A stretch of DNA of 64,000 bases, from NCBI GenBank assembly GCA_964019165.1, contig OZ025274.1, forward strand, positions 1,922,051 through 1,986,050, given 5' to 3'. Origin of the DNA: Mastigias papua (taxonomy: Eukaryota; Cnidaria; Scyphozoa; Rhizostomeae; Mastigiidae). Position numbers and translations under genes: made by a program. Position 1 is the first letter of the stretch. Every line of letters starts with the position of its first letter. Shown piece by piece: positions 12,301-25,096 of the stretch. The notes under the pieces are model-generated. The model made no database searches. It had not been told where the DNA came from and saw only the letters and a list, made by a program, of their open reading frames with translations.

Positions 12301-15300
12301 AAAGTTTCCAACAGTATCAATAGCTGACCACACTTTGGAAATTTCAAGAATACACTCTCGTTTTTTAAAGTCGCAATATGTGGCAAATATCGCACTTAAA
12401 TAGGCACTGTACTAGTAGCACACGGGTGGATCCAGTCTAAAATCTGACAGAGTTCCAAAGACTTGGAGGCCTAGGGCCAAGGTGTCTTAGAACAACATTG
12501 TAAAGCCACGTCATTTTATGAATCAAGCAATCGCATCTTTAGTCAAAATTTCTGATACAAATTAATTGGAAATCTAATGGCTCCCGAATATCTGAATGTT
12601 TATAAAATTATCCGAATTTAGAAACAGACAGTTTCGCGATAGTGATACCGATCTTTATGTCCCTTTACTAAAATCGGCATGTGGCCAAAAAAGTTTCTCC
12701 TATAGAGGAGCAAAGCTTTGGAATAGCCAACAAACTGAAGTGAAGAAAGCCAAATCTTTTACTTAATTCGTGAAATCATTGAAAAATCACCGACCTTAAT
12801 TATCTCCGGACTCGTATTTTTTACTCGTTACTTATGTTTGTATTATAGTAGATTCTTTTTGAAATATTGTAAACAAGTACTTAATTTATATTCTTTTTTT
12901 GTAAACAGGGCAGTTTGAAAATCAAATATAATAAAATTTGAAACTTACCCTGTATAGAGAAATTGTAAAATGAAATAAAAAAAATGAAATGAAATCTAAT
13001 GGCATCCAGTCTTCAAAATTCTAAGATTTGTACTATCTGCTCAAGGTAGAGGTATTTTGTAGTGCCACCCATTCATTGTTGCAGGATTTAGAACAAACAT
13101 AAAAGTGCAAAAACAACCAACGTTGTGGCCTTGAAAGCACTTGGAAGTCCATTGAAATACTGCAGCATATACATAGAATAGATAATAATACAGAAATTCT
13201 TAAATCACAAGAGTGCGAAATCATACAGATTGTTGGAAAATTATTCTATTCTCCATCCTTGCAGGCAATCATTCATATGGAGGCAAAGTTTGCTTCAGAT
13301 ACACGCTTCCCTTAAAGGCCTTTAATGCTCTATACGAGAATGGACAAATTTTTCTACCTTGTGGTAGCACAAGCTCTCTCCTTTGGATGAGATGTTTCTA
13401 AAATGGTCATCTATTCTGTGATATATCCTTTGATAAGTTTCTAGGCCTGGAGGATTATATTGATAGCATGAGTACATGTGGTCTTCTGAGCTTTGCACTG
13501 GTGCAATGCGGTATAAATGAAGCATACTTTATCTCACATATATATGTGTAGTTACATTCTAATGCTACATCTACCAATCTTAGGATTCCAAAGAAAATAT
13601 ATAACATGAGCAAAAGGGATTCTCATCTTGGGGTGCTAAGACCAGGAATGAACAGCCAGTGGGGGGCCAAGCAGACATCATCCCTAGTACAATACAAAAA
13701 CTTCTGCTGCTAACTCCCTTATTTACACATTTAGCAATTGTAATATTTTCATATGCAACTTTGTACGCTAATGCCATGGTAGCGATTGCACACATTTCAG
13801 TGATAATTAATTGCAGCCTTTTGTTCTAGATTTTTATTAACTTATATGCTTGTATTGCTTTTTAATCAGACTGCTTACCAAAACCATATTAAAGCCAGAT
13901 TGCTGAATGGGCTGCTGTCATTAAGAAACTAAAAGTATTATTATTATTATCTCATAACTCATACTGTCTATATCAGTAGAAATCATGTCGTGAGGTTCGG
14001 TGACAGCAAGCTTCCTCAAACCTCAAGAACTTTCCTGAGGATCCTTGCAGAATATAAGATGGCACTCTTCTGCAATTTCACAACCTTTGTGTCAATGCCA
14101 ATGTCTTCCAGCCTCTTTCTTAACAGTTCTGGAGTAGTTCCTAAGGCCCCAATTATAATAGGGATGACTTTCACCTTTGTATTCCAAATCTTTCGTAATT
14201 CCCTGCTAAATCTTGGTACTTTGCAATTTTTCCACTTCCTTTGAATCCACCCTGCTATCAAAAGGCACGGTTGTTGTTATTGTTATTATTTTATTTGTAG
14301 ATGACGCGCTAAAATGGATATCGGAAAAGAAGAAGAACCCACTCCCTTTATCTTACCGACTTAGGAGTATCCTCTCTCTCTTCCAGTCATATTATTTTAA
14401 AGATATCGATATCGACCTCAAAGCAATCAAATCAGGACTTCAGGAGCACCTAAAGGTATTATATATTTGCCAGCCAATTCAATTTGAAACTCCTTAAAAT
14501 TTTTGGCAAAGTTGTTGAGGAGACTCGTCGGTTAGCTGAAATTGCTATAGATAGAAAAGCAAATTATCTTAATGGGCCTGTAGTTTGATTCTTGGCTGGA
14601 GTTGTGAGTTCAATGCTAGTTTGTGACATTGCTCTCTTGTACTGAGGGAATTTTCTTGGTGGGTCCTAGGGCTGACCTTATGCGCGGTTTGTTATAAGTT
14701 ACTTGAGGTGTATGGCTTTTTCAAACACTCGGTGCAGTGAAGTTTTAAAAACAGATTGCAATGCATTCTATTCTAACTTAATTTTCTGTACGTACTAGCT
14801 GCGCTCCCACTTAGCTTGTAAACAAAATATTCTGATGCACAATACAAACCTATTGTTATTATTATTATAAGTACTTCGAAGATGGCTGCAGTTTTGGACA
14901 AAAATAGCGTCTAAACAACTTTCAGCTCAAAGTGATTTCTCAACCTATGATAGTTCAGCCGTCATTATTCCCATCATTTGAAATTAGTGCCCTCTGGGCT
15001 TGGCATCAGATAATGGAGTTGCTATAATGAAGGCAAAGCAAAACATATAACTTGATCAAATCTATCATTCCTTGGATTTCTCTGATTAACTTATTAGTTC
15101 CTGTTGAATTTTCTCACGTTCGCTTTTGCAGGTTTATTGCAAGAAATTGAAGACCTTTGAATTTCCAGATGCTGAATGTGAAGGACCACCGAAAAATTGC
15201 AAAGGTGGAAACCAATGCAGTGTGCATGCTAAATGTATTGATGATGGAACAAAAAGTTATGAATGCAAGTGCAAAGAAGGTTATCACGGCAATGGAAGAA

Positions 15301-17524
15301 TGTGCACTAGAGGTAATTACAACTTAACATCAATCGTTTCAGCATAGTTGTAACTGCCTCTTGCTCCTGCGCAAAGACGTTTTTCCTGAGCCTATACCAG
15401 GTTTTGACCTCATTACCTCGTATAGGTTCAAGAGGGGATGAAGTAACACACTTGCTAAAAGTAGTTATTATGACTTTCTATTGAGTTTGCTGCTTTCTTA
15501 GTCCTTTCCTAGAGTTATCTAGCTATAAATGCTTCATTTGAATATTCAATCCATTCAATGACAACAAGGCATTCGTGATGTTATTGACAGGATACGATGC
15601 AAGGAGATGGCCTTAGCTGGTACACAATAAAGCGCTTCCAACTTAATGACGTCATAGTGACTTGCGGCCGCAGACACGTCATTAGGACGCATGGGAATGA
15701 AACTTAGCCGACGACACGGGCGTGTCACCCTAGGGGTGTGATATATGATAGCAAATCAGACACTTTTCAATACGGTTCTAGTATTGTCTACAGTATTCTA
15801 GCTGCCTATTTGTGATATCTATGACAGTTGCACTATTTACCGACGACTACATAAATTGGCTAAAAATCATAGGACTTGCCAATAGAAAGCAAGCCTTGCC
15901 AATGAAGTGCTTTTTCTGGGGATGTGACATCCCCAACTCTCCCATCACCACTAGCTTGCTTCCAATTCATCAACCTCTCTCTCAAAGGAACTCTGCAAAT
16001 ACTCCAATTGGCTGATTTTATCTAACGTCAACTGCTATTAAATCGCTGCTAGAATGCGTTAAATATTTCAAAACATCTACTGCCTTTGTAGCTTCTTTGT
16101 GTAAGTTTAACGGTTAACCTCCTAGAAAAGCTTGAGCTTTTTTAATGTGGCAATACAAAGCATTGGTCAGATCAAACTCGTAGTTTTCGAAAACTCTTTG
16201 TAGGGCCATTGCTTTATAAAATACTGGCTGGATGATGATTTATATTGGTAATAATGGGACAAACATCAGTAGATTGCCCAGAAAAAGAGAAAGGGGCTCA
16301 GTCTTTCTTTGAAACGTATGATGGGGTTCAACCTAATAGGAAAGAACAAAAAGTAAGAAAGTTTACAAGGAGTGCTCAGATCTCAAGATACAAAACTATT
16401 TACAAATAAACGATCTACATGTACCTAAACCACGTTTTGACGTCTCAAGAAATAGTTCTCGTACGTTAGTGCAAAAGTTTGGAATGATATCCCAAACGAC
16501 AAAAGAAATGAGGAGTCGGCTTACCATTTCAAACAACAAATGGGAGCTGGCCTCTTAGGCCAGCGAAGTAAAATCAAAACAGTATAAACAGTTTGACATT
16601 TACAACACTATCCCAAGCATAGCCTCTTGGCAGAACAGTATAATTTCTTTTTATTGAGTATTTGTTTTACTTCTCGCAATATATTAAGTATGTAAATACT
16701 TTGCTTAAATTGTACTGAGCGAGTATCATGATAACAATGACAAAAACATCAACAGAAAAGCCCTCCACTACCCCTTCGATACCGATGCCCCCTCTTCTAG
16801 AACCTGGTGAAGGCTAATAGTCATTATTCATTATTACCAACTGTTTGTGTTTAGTAAAGGAACAACTTGGAAGTTTCAAAATGCATTCCTTTCTTCAAGA
16901 ATTTTTTCAATGCCGATATTTCTGACTTTTATACTACAAAATGTGTTCTCACTTTTAGAACGCACATGGGTTGCAACGGAAATTATTGAACATGAGAGTA
17001 CCAAAGGACCTTGGGGTACTTGGGGTGGAATGGACCCTTGCAAAAAGGGAGTTATTGCAAGCGGCTTCCTCCTTAAGGCTGAAGGCGATCAGGGATCAGA
17101 TGGCGATGATACAGCCGGCAATGCAGTTTGCATAAAATGTGGTCATGATGATGCTTGCTCTAAGAAGGGAAGTTGGGGCGATTGGTCAGATACGAAAATG
17201 TGCCCTAAGGATTATTACCTGACAGGGTGGAGACAGAATGTTGAACCAGATCAGGGCGACGGAGATGACACAGCACTCAATAATGTTGAATACAGATGCA
17301 GGGATCTAGAGACATGGGAAAAGTTCCATGATATAAAAGTAGAAGCCAAGGAATGGGGTACTTGGAGTAGGTGGAAGGAGTGCCCAGAAGGGGAGTTCAT
17401 CTGCGGCATTGAAACTAGAGTTGAAGAACCAATTAGTGGTGATGACACAGCTTTGAATGATATCAAGCATCAATGTTGCAAGACACTTCACAATTCGAGG
17501 AGGTCCAGTATATTCAAACGGTGA
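3284..17524 (+). CDS. Secreted MACPF-EGF-VMO-I protein, paralogue A (six exons)
   Basis: Exons are 3284-3344, 4831-5374, 9777-9988, 14301-14455, 15132-15312 and 16959-17524. All have GT-AG borders and phases that join into 573 codons with stop. Seen: a 20-residue hydrophobic leader, a MACPF domain (about residues 25-324) with the family signature FGTHF at 189-193, an EGF module (about 330-384), and a VMO-I type domain (about 400-560) with three W-G-x-W and three DDTA-x-N motifs. MACPF proteins oligomerise into membrane pores, and in sea anemones MACPF-EGF proteins are nematocyst toxins, so a toxin or defence role is likely but unproven. The VMO-I beta-prism could bind sugar or another surface ligand; this is inference. 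Every exon equals gene B in length, so the copy looks intact. Introns 1, 2, 3 and 5 hold retroelements that B lacks. Confidence 0.88.
3415..4240 (+). mobile_element. Non-LTR retrotransposon 3' fragment in intron 1 of gene A
   Basis: Broken frames read like the end of a LINE reverse transcriptase: a KSEYIVIG-like start (about 3450), then a LRKLKYILPQ..YKAVFESHLRYGDAVW-type segment around 3620-3730, both typical of CR1/L2-like ORF2. A TTA trinucleotide run (about 4002-4023) lies in the 3' part. Gene B lacks this insert: A and B align up to about 3413 and again from about 4250. The same family occurs in antisense at about 48303-48880. Confidence 0.7.
4455..4830 (+). promoter_or_regulatory. Unusually conserved 3' half of intron 1
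   Basis: By eye this intronic stretch is about 96 percent identical to 27877-28251 in gene B, with roughly fourteen substitutions and one indel. The following exon 2 is only about 88 percent identical. Either a gene-conversion tract or a conserved intronic element explains it; the sequence alone does not decide. It ends in the acceptor TTTTAG used by exon 2. Confidence 0.5.
4831..5374 (+). CDS. Gene A exon 2: N-terminal two thirds of the MACPF domain
   Basis: The 544-nt exon enters in phase 1 and leaves in phase 2 before the donor GTATGG. It encodes the first MACPF strands, the first helix cluster (AEGSFG..AAFSLSAEYNK region) and, near its end, the FGTHF signature followed by Val-Thr-Glu. 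An in-frame GTG lies at 4845, but the reading frame continues upstream to the acceptor, so no internal start is needed. Confidence 0.88.
5980..7265 (+). pseudogene. Decayed non-LTR retrotransposon reverse transcriptase (CR1/Jockey-like)
   Basis: A frame at 6099-6665 reads as a reverse transcriptase palm: HGFRKNYSSTNQL, a FSKAFHKV block (D lost from the usual DFSKAFDKV), SGVPQGTVLESILF, and FTDD in place of FADD. After stop codons, recognisable pieces continue: SDKYLGVYIS (about 6745), and MVQRNAARF (about 6965). Stops and frameshifts show that it is dead. It sits between the arms of the inverted element in intron 2 of gene A. Confidence 0.85.
7640..8060 (+). pseudogene. LINE C-terminal zinc-knuckle fragment
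   Basis: Around 7725-7830 the frame reads PFCACNNDKEDNEHFFLHCP, the CxC..EdxeHFllhC zinc-binding tail found at the end of many cnidarian and other LINE ORF2 proteins, followed by LLFGDPKYN. Stops occur on both sides. The preceding stretch (7620-7700) is homologous, inverted, to 5660-5860. Confidence 0.65.
8663..9776 (+). other. 3' part of intron 2 of gene A
   Basis: From 8667 on the sequence aligns again with intron 2 of gene B (28870-29727), for example the tract near 8700-8800 against 28915-29010. No open frame of interest. The minus-strand 70-codon frame at 9169-9381 lacks domain support. The intron ends with the acceptor CGTAG before 9777. Confidence 0.6.
9777..9988 (+). CDS. Gene A exon 3: second MACPF helix cluster
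   Basis: The 212-nt exon enters in phase 2 and leaves in phase 1 at donor GTAAGT. It is rich in Ser, Ala, Lys and Glu (ESKEEMQ..KAAASASTFGKS) and ends with the TVGGKP stretch, matching the second transmembrane-hairpin cluster and following Gly-Gly of MACPF domains. The exon in gene B has the same length; the ending Leu-Ser-Thr here is Asp-Val-Thr there. Confidence 0.85.
9989..12555 (+). other. Intron 3 of gene A, 5' part
   Basis: No gene is seen. A short TATTC pentanucleotide run lies near 10683-10701 and a probable retrotransposon 3' tail at about 10530-10600. The stretch about 12010-12400 aligns with 31600-31995 in gene B. Short frames on both strands have no domain. Confidence 0.5.
12560..12995 (+). 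mobile_element. LINE 3' end in intron 3 of gene A
   Basis: A frame from about 12622 reads DTDLYVPLLKSACGQKSFSYRGAKLWN in pieces, the SFxYRGaxlWN motif of CR1/Jockey-type ORF2 C-termini. It is followed by a 3' untranslated stretch and an A-rich terminal repeat of GAAATAAA-like units (12965-12995). Gene B lacks it at the corresponding place. Confidence 0.75.
13985..14262 (-). pseudogene. LINE ORF2 C-terminal fragment, antisense, next to exon 4
   Basis: The minus-strand frame 14016-14261 has the VIPIIIGALGT and ILYSARILRKVL blocks, a conserved tail of a family of non-LTR retrotransposon proteins common in cnidarian genomes. It ends only about 40 bases before exon 4 of gene A and is absent from the corresponding part of gene B. 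Confidence 0.65.
14301..14455 (+). CDS. Gene A exon 4: C-terminal part of the MACPF domain
   Basis: The 155-nt exon enters in phase 1 and ends in phase 0 at donor GTATTA. It carries the Trp-Ile..Pro-Leu-Pro-Leu-Ser-Tyr..Leu pattern (ALKWIS, PLPLSYRLRSI), the usual last conserved stretch of MACPF domains, and then the YYFKDIDIDLK linker toward the EGF module. Confidence 0.87.
14456..15131 (+). other. Intron 4 of gene A
   Basis: 676 nt without gene content; a short ATT repeat is at about 14855-14870. The matching intron of gene B is about 1 kb longer because of an inserted element with AAGCCCC units. Confidence 0.7.
15132..15312 (+). CDS. Gene A exon 5: EGF module
   Basis: The 181-nt exon enters in phase 0 and leaves in phase 1 at donor GTAATT. 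After a linker with one Cys pair, six cysteines follow with EGF spacing (C-5-C-5-C-x-C-1-C-8-C), including YECKCKEGYHGNG, close to the nidogen-type EGF pattern. In MACPF-EGF proteins this module follows the pore domain directly. Confidence 0.88.
15313..16338 (+). other. Intron 5 of gene A, 5' part
   Basis: No gene is recognised. A relatively GC-rich patch lies at about 15640-15740. The 67-codon frame at 15812 has no domain and no splice context. Confidence 0.5.
16339..16755 (+). mobile_element. LINE 3' end in intron 5 of gene A
   Basis: A broken frame near 16400-16560 (VPKPRFDVSRNSSRTLVQKFGM, read in part) resembles the C-terminal end of a LINE ORF2. Genes A and B align immediately on both sides (GGGGTTCAACC before, CCCTTxGATACC after), so this roughly 420-base piece was inserted in A only. 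Confidence 0.6.
16959..17524 (+). CDS. Gene A exon 6: VMO-I type domain and stop
   Basis: The exon enters in phase 1 after acceptor TTTTAG. It encodes three repeats, each with a W-G-x-W start, a Cys-x-x-G core and a (G/S)DDTA-x-N-x-x-x-x-x-C end, the pattern of vitelline membrane outer layer protein I, whose fold is a three-fold beta-prism. The frame ends Phe-Lys-Arg-TGA. The TGA lies inside GTGAGT (17521-17526), a perfect splice donor also kept in gene B, so a spliced isoform with another C-terminus is possible. Confidence 0.87.
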
Positions 17525-17573
17525 GTCAAATCATTGATACGTAATAACTGTTAAATGGTTGTAATGGAGATAA

Positions 17574-17891
17574 AGCCTGGTTATCATATGTCAAAAGATC
17601 GTAAATATCGGGGATTTTTACAATTCCAGGTTCTTATGATAATCAGAACGCGCAAAAATTAGCATCCCAGTCTGTCACGGACGATCCCAGTTCCATGTGA
17701 TAAGAATCGTAAAAATTGTAAGGTAAGGGCGAGGTTCTATGTCACATATGTATCACTGACAATTCCTGAGCTACTAGGATTTCTACAACATTAGTAAACT
17801 GGGCCATCCCAATGAACATAATTATCAAAAGTATCGGGAATCCTAAAAATCCCTGATCTTTACGATTCTTGGGACAAGTGAGAATCGAGCT
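17574..17891. mobile_element. Harbinger-like MITE behind gene A
   Basis: Imperfect terminal inverted repeats of about 55 bases start AGCCTGGTTATCA on the left and AGCTCGATTCTCA (complement) on the right and include AAGATCGTAAA and GGGATTTTTA blocks. TAA lies on both sides (17571-17573, 17892-17894), as expected for the 3-bp target duplication of PIF/Harbinger elements. Gene B lacks it. Confidence 0.6.
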
Positions 17892-17894
17892 TAA

Positions 17895-18670
17895 AGTGAG
17901 TTAATGTTATTATGTCATATTGCAAAGGAATTAAGGTATGTAATAGCGAGGAAGGGCCTAGACCATCTTCAACCCATCGGAACAATATTCTGCATCCTTG
18001 AATTGGTTTTGGATGTAATTCTAAGTCATTGTTACCTAGTATGTACAGCTACTTCTCCTGGCTATTGCAATACAAAGTTCTACTTCAAATTATATTTACT
18101 TCTTGCTCTCAGCTTATTTAAGTCTATCTTCTTAAGCAATTGTGCAATTGAATTGTCAGCTGTTCTGTGAAATACCTAACAAGTCTCATTCAACTGGTCG
18201 TTAGTTTGTTAAATAACTTATAGCAGACGCTTCCTGCTTATTTATCAGTCAATTTTACGTTGTAAATAACTAGCAAAAATTCTCTTTGAAAAAACTAAAA
18301 CATTTTATGACTTTGCATATAATTTAAAAACTAGTTTCAGGTTGATTCATGACACCAGCGAAATATTTTGAATTCTAAGAAATCTTCATAAAATTGCTTT
18401 TCAGTGAGATAGAATAAAGAAGTGTTGGAACAACAAGGAAAAGGACTCAACATATAATTATTGGCTAATTAATTGATTTCAACCTGATTGTATATTACTA
18501 AAAGTTTTCAATATAGAATTCAGTACTTTTTCCTTTTTCATAATACCATAAACATATATATATTCAAAAACATTTCTATACACACACAAATGTATATGCA
18601 ACAATATGTACATGAGTATATTTATATAAATATAATATACAAGCCGCATACACAACGTATATAAATTGTA
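17895..18670 (+). other. 3' flank of gene A, duplicated behind gene B
   Basis: From about 18075 the sequence aligns with 38385-38480 and 39300-39575 behind gene B (for example the TTGTGCAATTGAATT block). A candidate AATAAA signal lies at 18413-18418 but is not conserved in B, so the true 3' end of gene A is not fixed. Confidence 0.45.
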
Positions 18671-18673
18671 TAA

Positions 18674-18921
<248 letters not shown>

Positions 18922-19126
18922 TGACACAGTGCACCATTTCATCGATGATTTTGCCTCGTCCTCAGAAAGTCCTAGTTGTTTTAAATTCCTCCTTCATGAA
19001 CCGTTCCAAGTGACCCAAAACACAATAATTTTATGTTTGTTCTTATTTTATGTTTGTTTTTTCTTTTACTTGATAACTGATGAAGACACAAGTCGAAACA
19101 TTTTAAAAGGTTGAATTTTTTCTGGA

Positions 19127-19261
<135 letters not shown>

Positions 19262-19262
19262 A

Positions 19263-19271
19263 TTTTTACAG

Positions 19272-19307
<36 letters not shown>

Positions 19308-19316
19308 CTGTAAAAA
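19263..19316. repeat. Second, shorter palindromic AT-rich repeat
   Basis: TTTTTACAGATATAT and its reverse complement bound a TA tract. It abuts the previous palindrome and shares the CAGATATAT core. Confidence 0.75.
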
Positions 19317-19346
19317 GGAGAAATCCTGGTTACTCGCTAGCTACTG

Positions 19347-21760
<2,414 letters not shown>

Positions 21761-21765
21761 GAAAG

Positions 21766-21906
21766 GCATTTACGACAGATGAGTCTATGCCAGTGTACTA
21801 CGGACTAGGAAGTATCATTTAAATTTTTGGACTAAAATATTTTGAAGGCATTGATGTTGACTATCAAAAGATTAAAATGGATCTCTCAGAGTATCTAAAG
21901 ATGTAG
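21766..21906 (+). pseudogene. Fossil MACPF exon 4
   Basis: The stretch 21776-21904 aligns with exon 4 of genes A and B: a Met-Pro-Val-Tyr-Tyr..Leu-Gly-Ser-Ile block for the Pro-Leu-Ser-Tyr..Ser-Ile block, and YFEGIDVDYQKIK..LSEYLK for the YFKDIDIDLK..LK end. A TAA stop interrupts it at about 21822, and the donor is lost (AAAG is followed by ATGTAG instead of GTAT). It lies on the plus strand, without recognisable neighbouring exons. It is more divergent from A and B than they are from each other. Confidence 0.7.
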
Positions 21907-22398
21907 AATAAAGTCAACCCATGTTACTTGATCATTTCTTACGTAGCAAATAGTTGCTACAAAAACAGTGTGATCTAATATGAATCATTAGTTCAACCGT
22001 ACGATTAGTTTAATAAGTTGCCATCCAATTCCTGAGAGGTCTACATAGTTACTTAGGTGCGCACAGGAATGCGAAAGTATTTATTATAAAATCTCAAAGC
22101 TCTTGACTGAAGCAGTGAAGACAGTTGGGAACCAATGGGCAAAGAAAGTAAATATATATTAATAGTTTCAATTTCCTTGAAGGGATTTATATTTGTGAGC
22201 ATTCAAATGAAACATTGCAGCTGTCAACATTTATTTCCTTCCACTATTTTCCTTGATAAAAGCATGGGTGGATTATGAAGTGACGATAGGAGATTTTAGA
22301 GAAATTTCATTTTGACTTTCCTTTCTAATATTTTTTGTAAATATATACTTAAGAATCAATTTACTATTGCGATGGTTGCAACTGATTAAATACAATAC

Positions 22399-22458
22399 CA
22401 TGTTCAGAATGACAGATCCAACTGATATGAAGAGTAGAAGCAATGCAGCTCACATCAT
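22399..22458 (-). pseudogene. Inverted, broken copy of MACPF exon 1
   Basis: On the minus strand, starting at the ATG at 22458, the sequence matches exon 1 of A and B, with the donor GTATTG kept after 22399. Codon 3 is TGA instead of CGA, a C-to-T change, and one base is missing near the 3' end (60 instead of 61 nt), so the leader cannot be read. Homology continues about 45 bases into intron 1, then stops. Confidence 0.82.
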
Positions 22459-22630
22459 CGTTCTTTTAGTTATCTTTTCACCTCAGAAAGCAACCCAAGA
22501 ATCAATAACTTCAGGGAGTATGAAATTCAAAAAAGGTATGCTTGCCAGGTACAGTTACGTTACGTAGATGACCTTATTGCATTGAAACTGCCTGTTTCAT
22601 TCTTCGTATTGTTGATGGGCATTCACCCAG
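22459..22630 (-). promoter_or_regulatory. Inverted copy of the MACPF promoter block
   Basis: On the minus strand this matches the regions just upstream of genes A and B, including the CAATAAGGTCATCTAC block and the palindrome at 22584-22598 (GAAACAGGCAGTTTC, one base different). It keeps the block even though the attached exon 1 is broken. Confidence 0.65.
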
Positions 22631-22639
22631 GGACAAAAG

Positions 22640-23280
22640 TAAATAGATCATTTTTGGACTTTCGCAGTTGGATAGGAATTCCACTTATGTGCGAATTTGT
22701 ATGCAATCTTTGTATATCGATAGTGTTTATAAAGCTGGTATTTGGAATTAGTTACAAGTCTGATTAAATATGTTTCCTAAAATAATATCTTTAACTAGTC
22801 CTAGCCACAAAAACACTTCAAGTAAACTTTACAACAAAGTCACATGATTAAATCTGCTGCATCTAGTTAGCTAAAAGCTCTCCAGCTTTCACTCTTGTTT
22901 GATAGCAATAAAGAATAATTTTCTCAAACATCAGTTCATTGATATAATCTTAAAACCTACAGATACAAATCTCATAACAAGGTAATTTGAACTTGCTGAC
23001 TTCGTGTGCTAGCAAAAAAATGATATACTTAACATTGACATCAATGATAATAACAATAATGATCATGATTGGAAAAAGGACAAGGATATTGATAGTTTAG
23101 GAGTTCCTGATCACACCATGGTTTGTTCCTCATACAAAATATGTAGTAAGTTGTCCGTATGACTATGGTAGACAACTTTGAAATGCTAAAGTTGAGTTGA
23201 TGGGTATCGATGCCATTGTCATTATACATTTTGAGAAACGAATTTGATGAAGTACCAAATAGCTATCCCATATTTCCTTA
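22640..23280. other. Spacer, nothing recognised
   Basis: No open frame with domain support and no repeat family member was recognised in this stretch. Confidence 0.45.
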
Positions 23281-23289
23281 TAATCAGTG

Positions 23290-24870
23290 GCAAGATCAGA
23301 TAGAAGGGGACAATATTAGAGCGCTTTTCGATGAGCATTGTTATTCAAATTACTTTCGAAGGCCACAGTTAATTCGATGATATACAGGATATTGTCAGCT
23401 GTAGACAGGAGGATATCAGGACGAAGATTATTGCCAGTAATGATGCAGGGAGAAAGGTAGCCAGGGAGATCAACATATAGTTTTGCATACTGTACGGTCT
23501 GCAGCGCTTCAGTGAGAAAATTTAAAGCAGAGTTATGTAAAACGCCCTTCATTTTGATACGTGTTGCAACCAGCGACAATATGAAGGAGTGACTCAGGCT
23601 GACGACAAAAGAACAATCAGACGTGGCTGAAAAGTCCCATAGAGAGAGGTTCTTTTTAGTAGCAAGCGTGTAATTTAGGTACCTGGTGGTAAAATTGACG
23701 ATATTTGCAGGTAGTCTGCTTTGCGCCTTAGACCACAGTGACATGAGCTTTGCAAGGGGGTCTCGAGGAGGAATGATATAATGAACCCCTGCGACTTTAA
23801 CTGAGTCTGAAGTCTATTGGGGTTTTCAGCACGAATGGATTTCCAAAGTTGTTTTGTGTTTGAGTAAATATCGTATTGAATATTTGCCCCACAGTTGGTG
23901 TTTCTCTTCATGGAAGACCGTAGAACTGCCTGACATTGTAGAAATATTATAGAGGGTAACTAAAAGCTTGTCAAAAATGATTGCGTGAAGGAATGATAGA
24001 CCTTGATGTAGCAGAAATTAGAAGATCAAGCCATTGGCTAACATATTCTGTTACAATGTTATCCAGGTTTTCACAAATCCATGTTTTACCTAAATCTGTT
24101 ACTACTAAATGCCAAGACATTTTTTAAAGAACATACCGATCATATAAAAGTATCCGGGATGAATGTTCAATGAGTCAATAGTTTTAAGCATGGTTTGAAG
24201 ATTTGAATTTACAAGATCTTTATGGTACTCGTTATCCATATCAAAGTTGAAGTATTTTCCGAGGTATTTGAATGGTTCACCTTGTTTTACAGGAGGAATG
24301 AGTTCAGAATTGATCAAGAGCATAGGTTGAAATTGTAGTGAGCTAGTAGAAAACTTCTTAATCCCAAAGGTACTAAATTTGTCCACACTACTTACCATGC
24401 CGGCCCACTGACATCTTCTCGAGCGACAATTTAGTAATAATTAATTTTATCTTTTATTCAGAGTAATTACAGCAGCGTCCGCAAATCTGCAAAATTGAGA
24501 CCAATGAATAAGCCGTCAAAACCAACTTGGCTATATTTTTCCTGTTTAATGAACTGAATGAATGTATTAAAGCACAGATTGAATATAAGGGTGCTAAAAC
24601 AGTCGCCTTGAAGCACACCACATTTAAAGGGAATAGCAGGAGTGGGGAAAATATCTGAAATAATTCATGCATGGAAGTCAGTATAAAGATTGGCAATAAG
24701 AAGTTGGAGCGATTCAGGGATGTGATGATACTCATGGACACTCTTTCTAAGATTGTGGTGGATCTCTCCAAAAGAATTTTTGAGGTCAAGCAAAGTTACT
24801 ATTACCAGACGCTGCTTTAACCGTGCTTCATTGATTGCATAGGCAATCATGGTCATGGATAATACTTATA
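23290..24870 (-). pseudogene. Decayed non-LTR retrotransposon with restriction-like endonuclease
   Basis: Minus-strand pieces in order: LLDLKNSFGEIHH..YHHIPE (24665-24856, palm start), FSTFGIKKFS..LLINSELIPP..FKYLGKYFNFDM (24105-24398), an NPNRLQTQLKSQG region (23675-23911), and RPDILLS..LYIIELTVAFESN (23316-23744). The last is a PD..ExK-like endonuclease core as in R2/NeSL-type elements. Several stops and frameshifts separate the blocks. This protein family is common in coral and anemone genomes, which supports a cnidarian source. Confidence 0.8.
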
Positions 24871-25096
24871 ATAATAATAATAATGATTATACTAATAAAT
24901 AATAATGACATATAATGTAATAACTATTAAGATAGCAAACACCAGCTACAAAATGTAGTACAGCACATTAATGTGAAGCATCCGACGTAGTATCAGCAAG
25001 GACAAACAGGTTAACAACCCTTACTCTTTCCCTTGTTTTTTCCTTTCTCATTTCGTCAGTCAACAGGTTATTACAGGTGCTCTGGGATTTTGGGCC

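Noticed and set aside
18413..18418. AATAAA as the polyadenylation signal of gene A
   Set aside because: It lies about 890 bases behind the stop and is not kept in gene B, so it is recorded only as a possibility.
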